Assembly: GCF_037042905.1 (NCBI RefSeq)
Contig: NC_087254.1
Coordinates: 23,661,103-23,725,102 of the forward strand
Length of the DNA stretch: 64,000 bases
Reading direction: 5' to 3'
Source: Lytechinus pictus
Lineage: Eukaryota; Echinodermata; Echinoidea; Temnopleuroida; Toxopneustidae
A model generated the notes under the pieces. It was not told the DNA's origin and did not search any database. It was given only the letters and a program-made list of their open reading frames with translations. A program made the position numbers and the translations under genes. Positions 24,775 through 37,738 of the stretch are shown here, in pieces (position 1 is the first letter of the stretch; each line of letters begins with the position of its first letter).

Positions 24775-25913
24775 CACAACTCTGTGATATGCAAGTGAGA
24801 GGATCGATGATGTCCCTCACTATTTCTTTTGTCTTATATTGTTTGAATTATACTATATTTCATTAAAGGAGAATGAAACCCTTGAAACCAGCTGAATCCA
24901 TATCAAAGAGAAAAATCAAAGAAACATTGTTGAAAGTTTGAGGAAGATTGAATGAATAATAAGAAAGTTATGAGCATTTGAATATTGAGATCACTAATGC
25001 CATGTAGTTCCTCCCATTGGCAATGCGACCAAGATCTGTGATGTCACACACGTACAACTCCCTCATTACTTTAGTACTTATTTCACTTATATTCTCACTT
25101 TTATAGAGTCTATCACAAGGTGAGGTGTTCTCTTTATGAGAGGACAAGTACAGAGGTTTCACAACATTATATCATTGATGAATCGTTTGTCATATGATAA
25201 GAATGAGCAAAAAGAGATGTTTTGGGGTATATTTTCAGTGTCCAAAAGGGGAGAGTTGTTCATCTGTTACATCATATATTTTGGTCGCATTGCCAATGGG
25301 AGGATCTCCATAGCATTAGTGATCTCGACATTCAAATGCTCATAACTCTTCTATCGCTAGTCCTATTTTACTCAAACTTTTGTTGGTCTTATTCTTTGAT
25401 TTTTCTGCTTTCACAAAAGCTAACTTGCTCCAAGAGTTTCATTCTCCTTTAATGACCAACTTGACAGAACCACAAAATGTTCAGACAATGGTAATTCACA
25501 TGTTCAGGGAGAAGAAAACTTTTTCACATGACAATGAGAAAAAAAATCGAAATATTTCATATATGGTAATTCACATGTTCAGGGAGAATAAAACTTTTTC
25601 ACATGACAATGAGGAAAAAAAATCAAAATATTTCATATATGGTAATTCACATGTTCAGGTAGAATAAAACTTTTTCACATGACAATGAGGAAAACAATTG
25701 AAATATTTCATATAACAAAATACAAAAATAGTGAGTAGGTGATGTCGTCAGTCCCCTAATTTGCATACCGACCAGTACTTGCATATCATTGTTTTGTGAA
25801 AAATAAGCGAAACTTTATTTTACAACCGATTTTGATGAAATTTTAAGTGTTACGCTTGTTTGGTTTTTCTCTATTGATTCAAATCAACATTTTTTCTGGG
25901 ATGGATTTGACCT
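24775..25913. mobile_element. TTAA MITE family A remnant, split by a family-B MITE
   Basis: Left piece 24775-24862 (GCACAACTCTGTGATATGCA to TATATTTCA) and right piece 25453-25913 (TGACCAACTTGACAGAACC to ATGGATTTGACCT, then TTAA) together match the copy at 38110-38711. The gap is exactly the family-B element plus one TTAA. The right piece also contains a roughly 75-bp internal tandem repeat (about 25490-25700, GGTAATTCACATGTTCAGG three times). Confidence 0.75.
24867..25448. mobile_element. TTAA fold-back MITE, family B (complete, inverted copy)
   Basis: TTAA at 24863-24866 and 25449-25452. Opposite orientation to 19575-20158. It is inserted in a family-A MITE, so it is younger than that element. 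Confidence 0.88.
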
Positions 25914-26233
25914 TTAACTAAACAATGGCTATCGGAATACCACCCTTGGACTGAAGTTCCCTTCGTAAGCTAGCATTTTACAGTTATTGACATTAAAAAA
26001 AAAATTATTGTTGGAAGATTAGGGGGGGTGGATAAGATTTTTATTTTGAAGAGAATGGAAGGCATGTTGTTTATGTTCTTTTTCAGGGTCTGGGTGACTA
26101 GATGATCAAGGAAAATACTCAACGCTGAAAATCTTCTGTCATGCACTCTCACACTTGAATATTCATTATTAATTTTGAATTCACTTTCATTCACAATAAG
26201 TAAAAGCTCTTCACAATATCACACAATACATGC

Positions 26234-26239
26234 TTTATT
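26234..26239 (-). promoter_or_regulatory. Possible distal poly(A) signal for MOSMO
   Basis: AATAAA on the minus strand (GCAATAAAGC context) 5.2 kb beyond the MOSMO stop codon. The span 26240-31461 has few repeats and no other gene, which would fit a long 3' UTR. This is inference; nearer signals may be used. Confidence 0.25.
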
Positions 26240-26834
26240 GCAAGAAAATACAAGAAACTTAAATGTATAAGTACATCAGTATTCATCTTTGGCTTTAATT
26301 TTTCAGTATCACCAAATAAACAATATATACAGAGTTGTGCACATGATATTGATTGGTAATAACAAACAGAAATATAACATCTTGACTGAGGAATTAATTT
26401 GATATAAATTTATAATCGTACATTGATTCATGTATATAAAACAATCTGATTTTAAAACAAGAGGGCAACAACACAACAGAAAATCATTATCTAACAAAAA
26501 AAAAACTATTCTGGGTATATCACTGCAAGGACTGCATATTTAACATTGCAAGGCAATATGGAAATCATTGACCAGCCCTCAAAATTTTTGCTACAATGTA
26601 CAATTTCAAATTAAAAATGCATGAAGTGACTTGCAGTATATATATATATATTTTTCAAACAATTTGCACTAGTGAGAAAACTAACACAATTTCAAATACT
26701 TGTTTGAATACATGTTCTGGACACAAATATCTTAATTTGAGAGGACATTCCTTTGCAAAAAAAAAAAAAATACATACATGTACATCAAGTTAGTTATTGT
26801 CATATTAAAGGAGACCTGAAAATAAAATAATATT

Positions 26835-27070
26835 AAAATGAATAAGTGAATGAATAGAAGAAAGAATGGTTTGATGGATGAATGAATGAGTGAACCAAAC
26901 AATATCAAAATTAATGAAAAAAAAGTAATGAGAGAATGAGCAAGAGAATGAATTATAGTAATAGGTGGAGGAATGAATGAATGAGCAAGCGAATGACTTT
27001 GGATGGATGGATGGATGAATGAAGGAATGGATGAGCACATGGGTGAACTGAATGGATGAGTGAATGTATG
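26835..27070. repeat. GAAT/GGAT-type microsatellite cluster
   Basis: Many GAATGAATGA and GGATGGATGGATGAATGAA runs. The long minus-strand frames rich in S, I and H here are products of the repeat, not genes. Confidence 0.85.
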
Positions 27071-27244
27071 ATTTGAAAATAGAAGCTACAACTAATTTGA
27101 TATCCAAGTAATGATACCATCTTTGGTCAAAAAGAAAGAAACATAGTCTCAAGGTGAATTTAGATATCAAGGTTAAACACAAACAGCCTTTGATTTTTGG
27201 GGAAATGATGATAATTCAGCAAGTCGAAACAAACTGCTAGTTAA

Positions 27245-27638
27245 AGATAAATTCCAGTTTTGGTAACGATCTAAAAATGACTTTTTACAGAATCTAATAT
27301 AATGACCACCTAAGTGTCTGTTTGTATGAATAAAAAATATGTGCCAAAGGATTCTGGAAGAAATTGTGTAATTGCTGAGAAATAAGCAAAATAAGCGCGG
27401 ATTCGGTCACTTCCGTCGGGTCTTTATTTTAGCAATAATAATACACTGTCCCACGTGTGCCTATCTGTGTTGGTGATCTTCAGTGTGAACATTTTTCAGC
27501 GTAGATTTCAAGATTTCACAAAGTTCAGTTTATGTAACTGTACCAGATCTAGATCCTCGATGATATACTGACAATTAAGCCTTGTTTTACAGACTTTCTC
27601 ATGAAATCAGTGTTTACTGCAAATACTGGAATTTCTCT
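27245..27638. mobile_element. TTAA MITE, family E
   Basis: TTAA at 27241-27244 and 27639-27642. Termini AGATAAATTCCAGT and ACTGGAATTTCTCT are inverted repeats; about 394 bp, non-coding. Confidence 0.65.
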
Positions 27639-29792
27639 TTAAGTACAGCACTTGGCTTATATTTCTCTGATGAAATATCAATAACACAAACAACAAGTTT
27701 TCAAATATGAATTTTGGGGTTCACAGTGTACAGCTTTCAAGTTTTTAAAGGAAAAAAAATGAATACATGCAATTTATGACAGTGCTAAATTCTTCACCGA
27801 TGTACCTGAGATAGAACTGAAGCTGGAATCATTTTCAATATCGTTCATTTCTCTGAATATGATTTCTTGTTGATTATGTACACAAAAAATAATAATAAAC
27901 ATACTAAATTCAAGGCTATCTAACTTTACCCTTAAAGGGATTCTCCAGATGAAAAAAAAAATGAACCAATAAAAAAAAAGATAGTTCATCAAAATCAGAT
28001 AATAAATTAAGATCTACAATTCGAAAAAAGTTGATTTAATGAAATTCTAATTACTTTAGTTTCAACCTACAGTACCCCTTCAAAATTTACTTAAATCAAG
28101 GCTGGAACGACATGGAGCATACAGCTGCAGTAATATGGGAATTATGTGTAGGAATGTCCAGTTTCATTCTATTTCCATTGAAATCACAAACTTAGAAGAA
28201 AACATCCATGTGCAACACAGTATACAGGGATCTGGTACCCAACGCACACAATGAATGCCAAAACAAACGTTTCTGCTAAAAAAGCCATAATAAATATGTG
28301 ACTACTTTCAGTCACAGCTTTTAACATCAACATGGTCTATAGAGAGGTAATAAGTTCTTTCCCATTAAGTTTCCTCCATTTGTGTTGATGCTACATAACA
28401 ACAAGAAAGCGTGGTAAACACTGTACAGTAGGCGAATACATCCAAACATGTAAAATACAAATTTAGTTTCAGTACATATGTCTGATCAGTGTTTCAAGGC
28501 ATTTATCACACTCTACAAAAACAAATTGAATTCCCTAAGATACAAGGCACTCTTACAAATCTGCAGTTCAGTGAAAAGTGACTACCAATTCTATTCATTT
28601 GACTCAAGATCACATATCATATCAGTCAAAACTTTCTGAGTGGCTAGTGTTATCAACTACCTAGTTATTGACCACCAAGTATTCCCATTGAGGCATATTA
28701 TGTGTATGATACTGTCAAAAGCAAACACCCACATATAAATAAAGGCAACATTTTTGTGTTACTTCTCATAGGTTGTCACTTGAGGCGTAAGTGTAAAGAT
28801 ATATATTGTATAATATGCAAAATATACAGATAATCAGATATACATTAGATTAGACATAATTTTAAAACTTGAATGATACAGTTTACAACAGTCATGTTGG
28901 AAATTCTACACTTGGCAATAACAATTTTAAAGTAAAAACTAAAACCCCACAGAGAAAAAAAAAAACAAAAAAAATAAGATTAAAGTGTTGAATCAGATCT
29001 CCACCCCCCCCCCAAAAAAAGTGAACTTTTAAAGGATTAATGCTCCTATTAAAGTTCTATTACTCAAGATGCAAACGATTATCTGGATTTCTCCATCCAT
29101 TTTGTTCCCCTCTTGCTATCATTAAATATTGCACAGTCATAGAAAAAAAGATGTAGGCTGCAGGGAGAGGGGAAATGCTGAGCCCTGTTTCATGAAGACA
29201 TATGATCATGGTAACTACTGTACCATGAAACCTTATACCGGTAAGCGACAGTTTATAACATAGTGGTACCATAATTGTTATTAGGTTGTTTTATTTAATT
29301 CTGAAACGTTCCTTTAAGTTGTATGGAAAGGTGAAAACATATGTTAATTATGTTATATAGGAGAGTAATACAGTGAAAAGCACCTCTGAGAATAAACAGC
29401 AATTACAGTCTATTCTGGGGTTTTATTTATCAATATTTTACAATTATAACTCATCATACCCTGTGGTACATGATAGAACAGATACTGAAGCTTTCGGTCA
29501 CTCTTCAAGGATTGCTCTTTAGATGCCCTTAACATTGAAAAAATTGGCAAAGAAAAAAAAAACAGCTTAAGTGTTCGGGCAGAATATTTGTGTATAGTTC
29601 CACACTACAAAGGACTGACAGCAAATTCCAAACTCTTTCAAGGGAGTTTCATTTACATGTGTAGAAAGCTATAATGCCTACTCCAACTTCAATATACTTT
29701 CCTTTCAAGTAATGGAAAGCATCTAATCAAACTACTTTAAGAACTAGCAAGGGACTGATACATAAAATGTTCAATAAGTAACACACAACTTT

Positions 29793-30090
29793 TAATAATA
29801 ATAACAACAGTATATTTACCCAGGGTAGCCACTTCAGTTCCGAAAACTGTTCTCCCAGCGGGAACGGGCCCTGCTATTATCATTACCCCGGCTAAGCTAG
29901 GCTACCAATTCAGGTGCACACAGCTTTTTGAGGAGTTACTTCCAGCCGGTAGCCATTTACCTCACCTGGGTTGAGTGCAGCACACCGTGGATGAATTCCT
30001 TGCGGAAGGAAACTACGCCATGGCTGGGATTTGAACCCACTACCCTCTGTTTCAAAGTCCGGAGACTAATCCACTAGACCACGATGCTCC
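29793..30090 (-). mobile_element. tRNA-derived SINE (full copy, second subtype)
   Basis: The minus-strand head GGAGCATCGTGGTCTAGTGG and B-box GGGTTCAAATCCCA are followed by the shared body and a tail ending in ATT repeats. AACTTT flanks both sides (29787-29792 and 30091-30096), a probable target duplication. The 3' part differs from the 23941 copy. Confidence 0.85.
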
Positions 30091-30959
30091 AACTTTATGC
30101 ACCACTGGTGATTCTTTCTTGTGCTAAATAAGATATCTCAATATTTCTTCTTCTTTATTCTTCATCTCAAAGTACAGACCAGCTTCTGGTGTATTAATTA
30201 TCGTACTGCATTTCCCATTTACGGGAGAGAAATTTCTATAATTATATTAATATCTAGAAAAATAATTTAAAAAAACCTTGCATAAATGGCGTGTAAACAA
30301 CAAGAATTTAATCCAAAGATCAGATTTCAACTTTAGCTGGTGGAGTATAAAGTATTGAGAATCTGATTAGCACAAGAAATAATGGATTGCCAGTCATGAA
30401 CACACCCCCCTGAAGATATGAGTTGTTCAGCCCTATGACTCACGATCTCAGCAGCCTCTTTTATTACATTTTCAAAGAAAAAATCACATCCTATCTTGAT
30501 AATGCATAATTTCAAATATGAGTTTCACAAACTTTCACTTAGAGGTAAAACGGAGGCACATAACAGGCGGGTGATTCATAGAAAGCTGTTCCAAACTACT
30601 TTACATGTACATATGACTGGTGACCCTTCTTTGCGCTAAATAGTATGACTAACTACCGAAGAACATGTTCCAAGTCGATCATCAAGACACATGTAACTTT
30701 TCAAACAGCTGTATGAAACACCCACTGGCTTTCTTAACACATCATCATGATCTCCATACATGATACAGTTTTCAAAACTGCCAACGAGTATGACAGAATT
30801 AAATGATCATAAAAGACAATTTAGATATATGATAATAATCCAATCATTAATAAGAGGCTTCAATAATAAAGCCTTTGATTATTATTGTTGTGACTCATCA
30901 GTATTCCCTGCATGTATACAATGTATGTCCATTATCCACTCCCTGGGGAGTATTTCAGC

Positions 30960-31389
30960 CAGGGTGCTACGTAACTTTTTAGAAGCACTTGCCCAGTCGG
31001 GCAAGTAAACTTTTAAATAGTTGTAATATACTTGCCCAAAAATCTAATTCACTTGCCTAAAAAAAAATCCTGAAAAAGTTTCACTTCTTCAAAAGAAAGT
31101 AGGCCTACACATATTGCGGTTTTATAAACCATTGACCTTTTCTCTCTTTTGACATGAACTGATCTACCTTGTTATTGCATTTCTTTTTCAAAAGTGATTT
31201 TATCTTGCCTGCTTTGACCAAAATTAGGGTCAATATCATATCATATCGACCCTAATTTATGTCATTTTACTGTGAGAATTTTGCTTGCCCAATGGGGGCA
31301 AGTAGTTTTGGTCTTTACTTCAAAACACTTGCCCAATTCTAACTTTTACTTGCCCCGGGCAATCGGGCAAGTGCTTATGTAGCACCCTG
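30960..31389. mobile_element. hAT-like MITE in the MOSMO 3' flank
   Basis: Termini CAGGGTGCTACGTAA and TATGTAGCACCCTG are inverted repeats. They are flanked by ATTTCAGC (30952-30959) and ATTCCAGC (31390-31397), an 8-bp target duplication with one mismatch, as expected of hAT elements. The interior holds repeated ACTTGCCC/GGGCAAGT boxes near both ends. It lies 65-73 bp beyond the MOSMO stop codon and is probably part of its 3' UTR. Confidence 0.8.
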
Positions 31390-31461
31390 ATTCCAGCGAT
31401 AAAATAAATAATGATAAAAGTAGTTCAGATACAATGTCGGAGAATTCAAATAATCCATCCA

Positions 31462-34400
31462 CTATCCTCTAACGACAAAGAGAGGAGCACAAAGCTTGCC
31501 TGCTAGGAGCTCAGAGATGACCGTGAGAACAATGGAGATGAGGAATATCACATAAGACGACCCTACAGAAACGGTGCTCGGGAGTTTGTATGGTTCACCT
31601 CCGATTTCATCCACGTAGAAGCCAATGGGGAATATGATGGCTGCTAGGCACAATAGAATAACTGGAAAGGAATTGAAAATTATTAACGATGCAGAATTGG
31701 CACTTGGTATAATCTTACTTTGTCTGATTCCCATTTGGTCTCAATATGCTATCTTATTTTTTAAAATGATTTTTCATCGAACAATTATCGGGTATATAAG
31801 AAAAAAATCCAAAAATATTAGAAAAAAATAGGTTAAAAAGAGTGTGCATTTTGAGAAACTCAGTGAAACTTAGTTCCTACATGTATGACTTATCATTTGA
31901 AATCCCATTTCAATGGAATATTCAGTGTTACAATACAATCAATCTGTAAAATTATCTTTTCTCAGGATAGAATCAACCTTTAACCCTTATTAAACGGGGG
32001 GGGGGGGGGGGGGGGGGGGTCCCTCGACAAATTTCGCCGCTACGCCGTCGCGCAAATTTTTTTGACCGTGCCGCTCGCTGACTTTTTACTTTCAAGTCTT
32101 GCACATCTTTTGAGACCACATTTGCGACGCCGGTTACACGGTTCTGAAATTCCTCAAAAAACGTGATTCCGTGTACAAAGTCAATGCGAATTGTGTTTTT
32201 CCAACCAAAAATCATAAATGTATGATCATTGTTACTTTTGTTGGTAAAAATGAAAAAAAAAAACAATAAAGGTTTAAAAAAACAAAGAAATACATAACAA
32301 TTTAAAAATCAATAAAATACATAAAAAATTTATTATATTTTTGCAATTTTTTTGTAGATTTGTTTGAAATCTAATAATTGATACTCCCACCAAAAATTAG
32401 CATTCTACTAACTATATAAGTTGAGTTAAAGGCAAAAACATACACAAAAAAATAAATAAAGGGCAAATTTCATGCGCTTATTTGCATAATTAATTAATAA
32501 AAAAATATAAACACTTAATTTTTTCGAAAATTTTACTATACAGTCTTGTAGTTTACATCCGGCTTTACGCGTGTGCAAATTTTCGCGGTGATCGCGCGAT
32601 CAGCGGCCGAGATCTGAGGGGGGGAGTCAATTTGACAGTATATACTGGTCTGAAATAGCCCAGTTAAGATAGGGTTAAGATGGCTTCATTGTTTAATTTA
32701 TATTCACTCCATTACAAACAGAAAGAAATATAGCATAACACAGCAAAGTTACAAAATGACTTTGAACAAAATCAAACAAGTGAGGAAAACTAAATATGCC
32801 ATAACTTTCTTACCTTTTGTCCAATTTTGATGATTTAATTTCAGTACTACGTTTGTTTATATTTCCTCTATTCATTTATTTATTTATTCATTCATTCATT
32901 CATTCATTTTATTCATTCATTCATTTTATTTATTTATTCATTTTATTTATTTATTTATTTATTTATTTGTTTGTTTATCTATTTATTTATTTATTGTTTG
33001 TTTGTTAGAATGGACCTGTCCTTGTTTTACACAAACTGGTCTTTGTATTCTCTGGAAAAGGTGCTTTATAAATCAAATAATTACCATAGTCAAAGAATGA
33101 GCAATCTAACCAACTTACTTGCTGCAAATGAGAACCATCTTGCATGATCCAGCATGGTGATTCTTCTTGTGGAGTAGGCAAACATAATGCAGGTGATTGT
33201 CAGACAGATGATGGCACACACAATGAAAAAGAGGGTGATCTGCCAGGCTGGGCAGAGATTAGGAGAGATGCATACTGTATCCCTCCCAAAGATGGTCAGG
33301 CACTGTGAGATAAGGCCCATTGTCATAGCTCCTAAAAGTATAATAATACACGATTTTAAGATTTAAAGATTTCTATTTTGTACAAAACTGATCCTTTCTA
33401 GGTTGTCTGCAACCAACCTATTCTGTAGTGATTCTAGCTGCATGTCTACATATGCTACACTCTCCAGTCTTAAAATATCATTGTAAAAAAAAAAAACATC
33501 CACTAATCATCTGGGGCCGTATTCTGAAAATTATCTTAAGAGAAATATTCTTGTATCTTTGGAGTTACAATAAAATCTGTATTCTGAAAATTCTTGTATC
33601 TTTCTAAGTAAATTTTCTTGGAATTTTCACTGAGCGCGTATGATGATGCGTAAGTTAAAAACAGTGTCTAAATATATATGTGCCCAAGATATTGAGTTAA
33701 AAGGTATTCTGAAAATTCTCTTATCTTTGACTTTGCATTCTGTTAACTTCCTTGCAAAATACAAGAAAATTTACAACAGGTCGGGGGCTATTGTAACTTA
33801 ATGTTACATATGATATTTCTCGGTCAAAAGCAATAATTTCTTGCTGCGTCCCGCAAGAACATCATGTTTTACTGCAGGAGACATTACAGAGACGGATTGG
33901 TAGACTTTTCAGCAATTAAAAATTGGTATTTGAGATGATGAATCTTTTCAAAGTAAATATGACTCTGATATCAGCCACATGTATTTTAAGCATAGTAGCT
34001 AATATGCTTAAGCGTCAGGGGCACAAGGGAAATATGACTCATGTCAACAATGCGCTTATAATTGCTTTTCAGAAGAGACACTTCTATTGGTTGGCCTAAG
34101 CATATAACAACTTTAATAATTGGTTGATGATAGAATATTGGGCGTGTCAGATATAAAATAGGAGATGTCCTTACAGCCATAAGACAATTTTCAGAATACT
34201 GATTTAAGAGAATTTTAGCGAGCTGTTATCTTGCTAAGTTACAAGAAAAGTTAAGACAATTTTCAGAATACCACCCCTGTATTTCATTGTATCTTTGTTT
34301 TTTTTTTTCAGCAGTACAATTTTTAGCACTATTCTTGTGAGGCCCTCTATGAATTACACAAAGTAGAAACTTGATTTTTGTTTGTCTTTATTTTGAGGAA

Positions 34401-37400
34401 GAATAGGGACAACTCATGAGAATGTCTTGTCATTGATCAGGGCACCAGGCTATCAATCATTGTAATAATCATAATTGTTCAACGCCAATGGTGTACACCA
34501 TGTCCATTATTATAAGGCATGAACACAGGTCACATCACTGCAGTCCCACTCAGTCTCAGGCCAACTATAGATGGCCAGCAATGATGTCAACATCTAAATT
34601 GCAAATTTGTTCAAAATATTTTCTAAATATAATGTATATTCATACATTCATTGTTTTCTTGAAGATTCAGTGTGATTCTGTTTGTTTACTACAGAATGTA
34701 AGGCCAAGTAAAAATAGAAAGTTGTTGTTCGTCCGGTTTTTCGAGAGCAGTGATGAGGGAGGTCCTTACTATTTGCTATCTTTTTTTTCTTTTTTAAACA
34801 AGGAGATAGTTTCTTGGCCAGGATTTTTGACATCAGTGATGAGGGAGGTCGTTACTATTTACTATTTATTTTGCTATTTTTTAATCAAATGATTGTCAGG
34901 CCATGTCAGGCTCAATTTAGGTGATCGTTGCATGCTCAATATTAATAACAAAAGGGTATTGAACATGTGCATGTATCAATATGTATATTTTCTTTCAATT
35001 AATTGGATATCTATTGAAAATAAATATATTATGCAATAAAATTTATTGATGTACTACTGATGTATATGATCATGATGATATATACCGGTACTGTTAATTG
35101 TAAAAAAATGATCATGTCAAGTGAAGAAGTTAATAGATTCAAAATAAAATTAGATGATGTGCAGATGTGGTAATCTATTATTTCAGGATTCAACGCATGA
35201 TTTCGCATTGCAGTTTGTCTTGCTTGTATATATTCGTATAATATTTTAACATTGTTTCTTCAATTGCTATTTATTTTTCTTTGTTATTAATTGTTAAATA
35301 ATTATCTATTCTATTGTTAGGTTCACTTAATGTTTATTATTTCATCATTTGTAGAACTCGAGATCTACACCTAACTTACAACTGTCCATCAAATTGAACA
35401 GCTTAAGGATGAAGTTTATCATGTTTATCAAATTTGAACAGAATTGGTACTTACAGGAATCCTTTTCATAATTTTCAATTTCTTGATACGGTAATAGATG
35501 ACTCACTTGAAAATATATATTCTTTTAATATTCAATGCATTGCCGCTGGATAGCTAATGGTATAACTCACCAGAAAATTATTCATTTCACATGTATGTCT
35601 CATCGGCACAGTAAATCATATCACCACAGCACACCAAAGTTCACAGGCACAGTCAATCACCGCAATACACAATGATCGTATCAACATGTTTATCTGCACC
35701 TTATTCCCAAAGCACGCAACAAATTTTTTAAGATTCAGGAAGCGGTATCCCTGAAAATGCACTAAAAATGAAGAAATCTGTGAATTTTCTGAGTTTGCAA
35801 ATTTTTTTTTCTAGCCAATTTAGGATCGTATCTTCAAGATTACCAATAAAAAAACCAAACCAGAATTTTTTTCTTTATCAGTTACAGCGATATCGGACTT
35901 GGCGATTGTTTTAGACAGTTGCAAGAGCGATCCAAGAGCAGATGAGAGCAAATCGCTCGTCATTTGGGAGTATTTTTTCACTTTTCAGCGGCCATAAAAA
36001 TACTAATCAGTAGAGGCGCACGGCCAATATGGGAGACTGTCTCCCATGAGAGAGATTATCTCCAATATCAGAGACTTTTGTAAAGAATTTGGGTATCCAA
36101 TTTCAGAGACAGTCTCCAGTTTGGGAGACCAATTTCCTTTGTTTACATTTGCTGCAAAAGGATTACCTTGGCGTCAAATAAAAATGTGATAAGCAGATTC
36201 CTCATGAAAAATTACTTTTGTTTTGATAAGGATTTTTGTTGTCATCCACACACAAAACAAATGGGCTTCTGCTAGCTGACCTCAGTGAGACAAAATTTTG
36301 GGTTAAAAAAATTACACTTTTGTTGGTGTTGTTTCTTTTGTTCTTTTGCAAAGCAAGTCTCCAATATGGGAGATTGTCTCCCCTATTGGAGAGAGTCTCC
36401 CATATTGGCCGTGCGCCTCTACTGCTAAAACTAGTGTTCTACATTAAAAAAATTGATACGGCAATCAAACAAAAAGGGGGAGGGCGCGGACGAGAAACAT
36501 CACTTTTTTATATTTTTTTTAGGCCAATTTTTTTTAAAATAGTACCGAACATAGATCTAGTAGTAACAAAAATTATATGCGGCGACCAAAACAAACGAGC
36601 GCGAGGATGATCAACTAGAGTCTAGACCCTAGTCCCTACTTTCTTTTTTTTACTTGGCCTACACTAAATCAAGACAAGAGATTGTGCAAATTTCCTGTAG
36701 CTGGATAGTGTAGAAAAACATGGTTAGATTAGACAGCTGGCAGCCGTCTGTTTCGAGGAGTTTTTTAACATTTTTTTTTTTTTTTAATTTCTCCTCATAC
36801 ACAGACGGCTCGCTAGCGTGCAGCCACCATTAGGGGACTTGCAATGCAAAATCCCCCCGTCGGGGCTCTTCAATTTTTGTCTTTAATGAGTAAAAATTTT
36901 GAAAATTCACGCGACCAAAATGCAAATTAATATTCCCTCTTGGCATCAATTGCCAAAAAACCGAGAAAAATCAAGTTAAAAGGAACAAAAACAGTGACTT
37001 ACCTCGGCTGTCGCGCAAATTCACTTCCCTGTTTTATCCGATCTTAAGTACATAAACATATGGCCATTGAGTCCCCTGTACAGATCGCGCTAGAACTTCG
37101 GTCTCTGTATTTGGTGAGTGAAGCCAACGGAGTTCAGCTGAACAACCAAAATTAACAGAGACCGAAGCTTTTGGTCTAGGTTAGATCAACTATAAATGAC
37201 AGTTTAGATTAGGCCTAGGTCTAGTGACTCTAGAGTCTAGTCTTTGTAAGACGGGGGCCCAGAAGTTCAGTATTCTTCAGAGGCTATTAGATTTACTGGC
37301 ACACGTAAGTCTTAAGCCCACATACCGAATGGCTCACTCACAATTCTGTGTCACAGTCATTCGAATTGCACAGGAGCTAAATCTCCGGGTAGGTCAATGT

Positions 37401-37542
37401 ATTGGATCGCTATTAAAAGAAGGGTTCATTTACCTGATCCACGAGCATGAGATACTACCCAAACTGGGTTGAATACACTTGTAAGTGCCAGTACATCTGC
37501 GGCAAAAAATAGGAATCCCGTTGCTACCATAATCTTATCCAT
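31462..37542 (-). CDS. MOSMO: MOSMO-like (modulator of Smoothened), four-pass membrane protein, complete (3 exons)
   Basis: Exons 37542-37434, 33331-33119 and 31661-31462 (stop TAG) join in frame into 173 residues (human 167). The order matches MOSMO: MDKIMVATGFLFFAADVLAL (first membrane helix), a loop with C47 and C57 in QCLTIFGRDTVC, the second helix ITLFFIVCAIICLTITCIMF, then HARWFSFAAIILLCLAAIIF, IFPIGFYVDEIGGEPYKLP, VGSSYVIFLISIVLT and LLAGKLC. The layout is claudin/MARVEL-like with four helices (about 5-25, 68-89, 103-125, 144-164). In vertebrates MOSMO acts with MEGF8 and MGRN1 to remove Smoothened from the cell surface and cilium and so damps Hedgehog signalling. Intron 1 (4.1 kb) holds three repeat elements. 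The C-terminus is a few residues longer than in human. Confidence 0.95.
31979..32678. repeat. Probable MITE with G-run and CpG-rich ends
   Basis: Ends TTAACCCTTATTAAACGGGG and AGATAGGGTTAA look like short inverted termini. A long G-run lies near 31998-32019, CpG-rich blocks (GCCGCTACGCCGTCGCGC; GCGATCAGCGGCCGAGATC) near both ends, and an A/T-rich core. In a MOSMO intron. Confidence 0.4.
32866..33005. repeat. ATTT/ATTC microsatellite
   Basis: Runs of TTCATTCATTCATT then TTATTTATTTATT next to MOSMO exon 2. Confidence 0.9.
33511..34279. mobile_element. TIR element with CTGAAAATT-rich ends
   Basis: The left end GGGGCCGTATTCTGAAAATT pairs with the right end AATTTTCAGAATACCACCCC. The same TATTCTGAAAATTCT core recurs inside at about 33580 and 33705. 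About 769 bp in MOSMO intron 1. No clean target duplication seen. Confidence 0.65.
34749..34880. repeat. Short tandem duplication
   Basis: CAGTGATGAGGGAGGTC followed by (C/G)TTACTATTT occurs twice, about 86 bp apart. Confidence 0.6.
36008..36424. mobile_element. TIR element with internal GGGAGACTGTCTCCC palindromes
   Basis: Terminal inverted repeats of about 30 bp begin CAGTAGAGGCGCACGGCC and end GGCCGTGCGCCTCTACTG. Inside each end is a palindrome built from GGGAGA and TCTCCC. About 417 bp in MOSMO intron 1. No matching target duplication was seen, so the superfamily is undecided. Confidence 0.75.
36730..37178. mobile_element. 445-bp MITE, copy 1, with 8-bp target duplication
   Basis: Begins TAGACAGCTGGCAGCCGTC and ends GAAGCTTTTGGTCTA. 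GGTTAGAT flanks it on both sides (36722-36729 and 37179-37186). It contains two subterminal inverted pairs: CAGCCGTCTGT with ACAGACGGCT, and TTCGGTCTCTGT with ACAGAGACCGAA. The second copy is at 48406-48849. An 8-9 bp duplication suggests a Mutator- or hAT-like mover. In MOSMO intron 1, near its 5' exon. Confidence 0.8.
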
Positions 37543-37723
37543 CACCACAGGTTATTGTGTACAACGTCAACGTCAACGGCCATGAAATGATAGTTTGTGT
37601 AACGTTAGATGTCCTCGGTCGGCCTCGATCACGATCATAACGACAACAACAACAAAACAAATGCAACAGCGACAACTCTCGACCAGATATGTGCAGTGCA
37701 GTGTGCTGCCTCGATTCTCTTTG

Positions 37724-37738
37724 GGGGGGGGGGGGGGT
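37724..37738. repeat. G homopolymer run
   Basis: Run of G between MOSMO and KCTD5. Confidence 0.9.

Noticed and set aside
26732-27182. Two long minus-strand open frames rich in Ser, Ile and His
   Set aside because: They translate the GAAT/GGAT microsatellite.
32817-33008. Hydrophobic open frame with repeated YLFI
   Set aside because: Translation of the ATTT/ATTC microsatellite.
36800-37190. Helitron end (hairpin followed by CTAG) in the 445-bp MITE
   Set aside because: Both copies have 8-9 bp target duplications, which Helitrons do not make.
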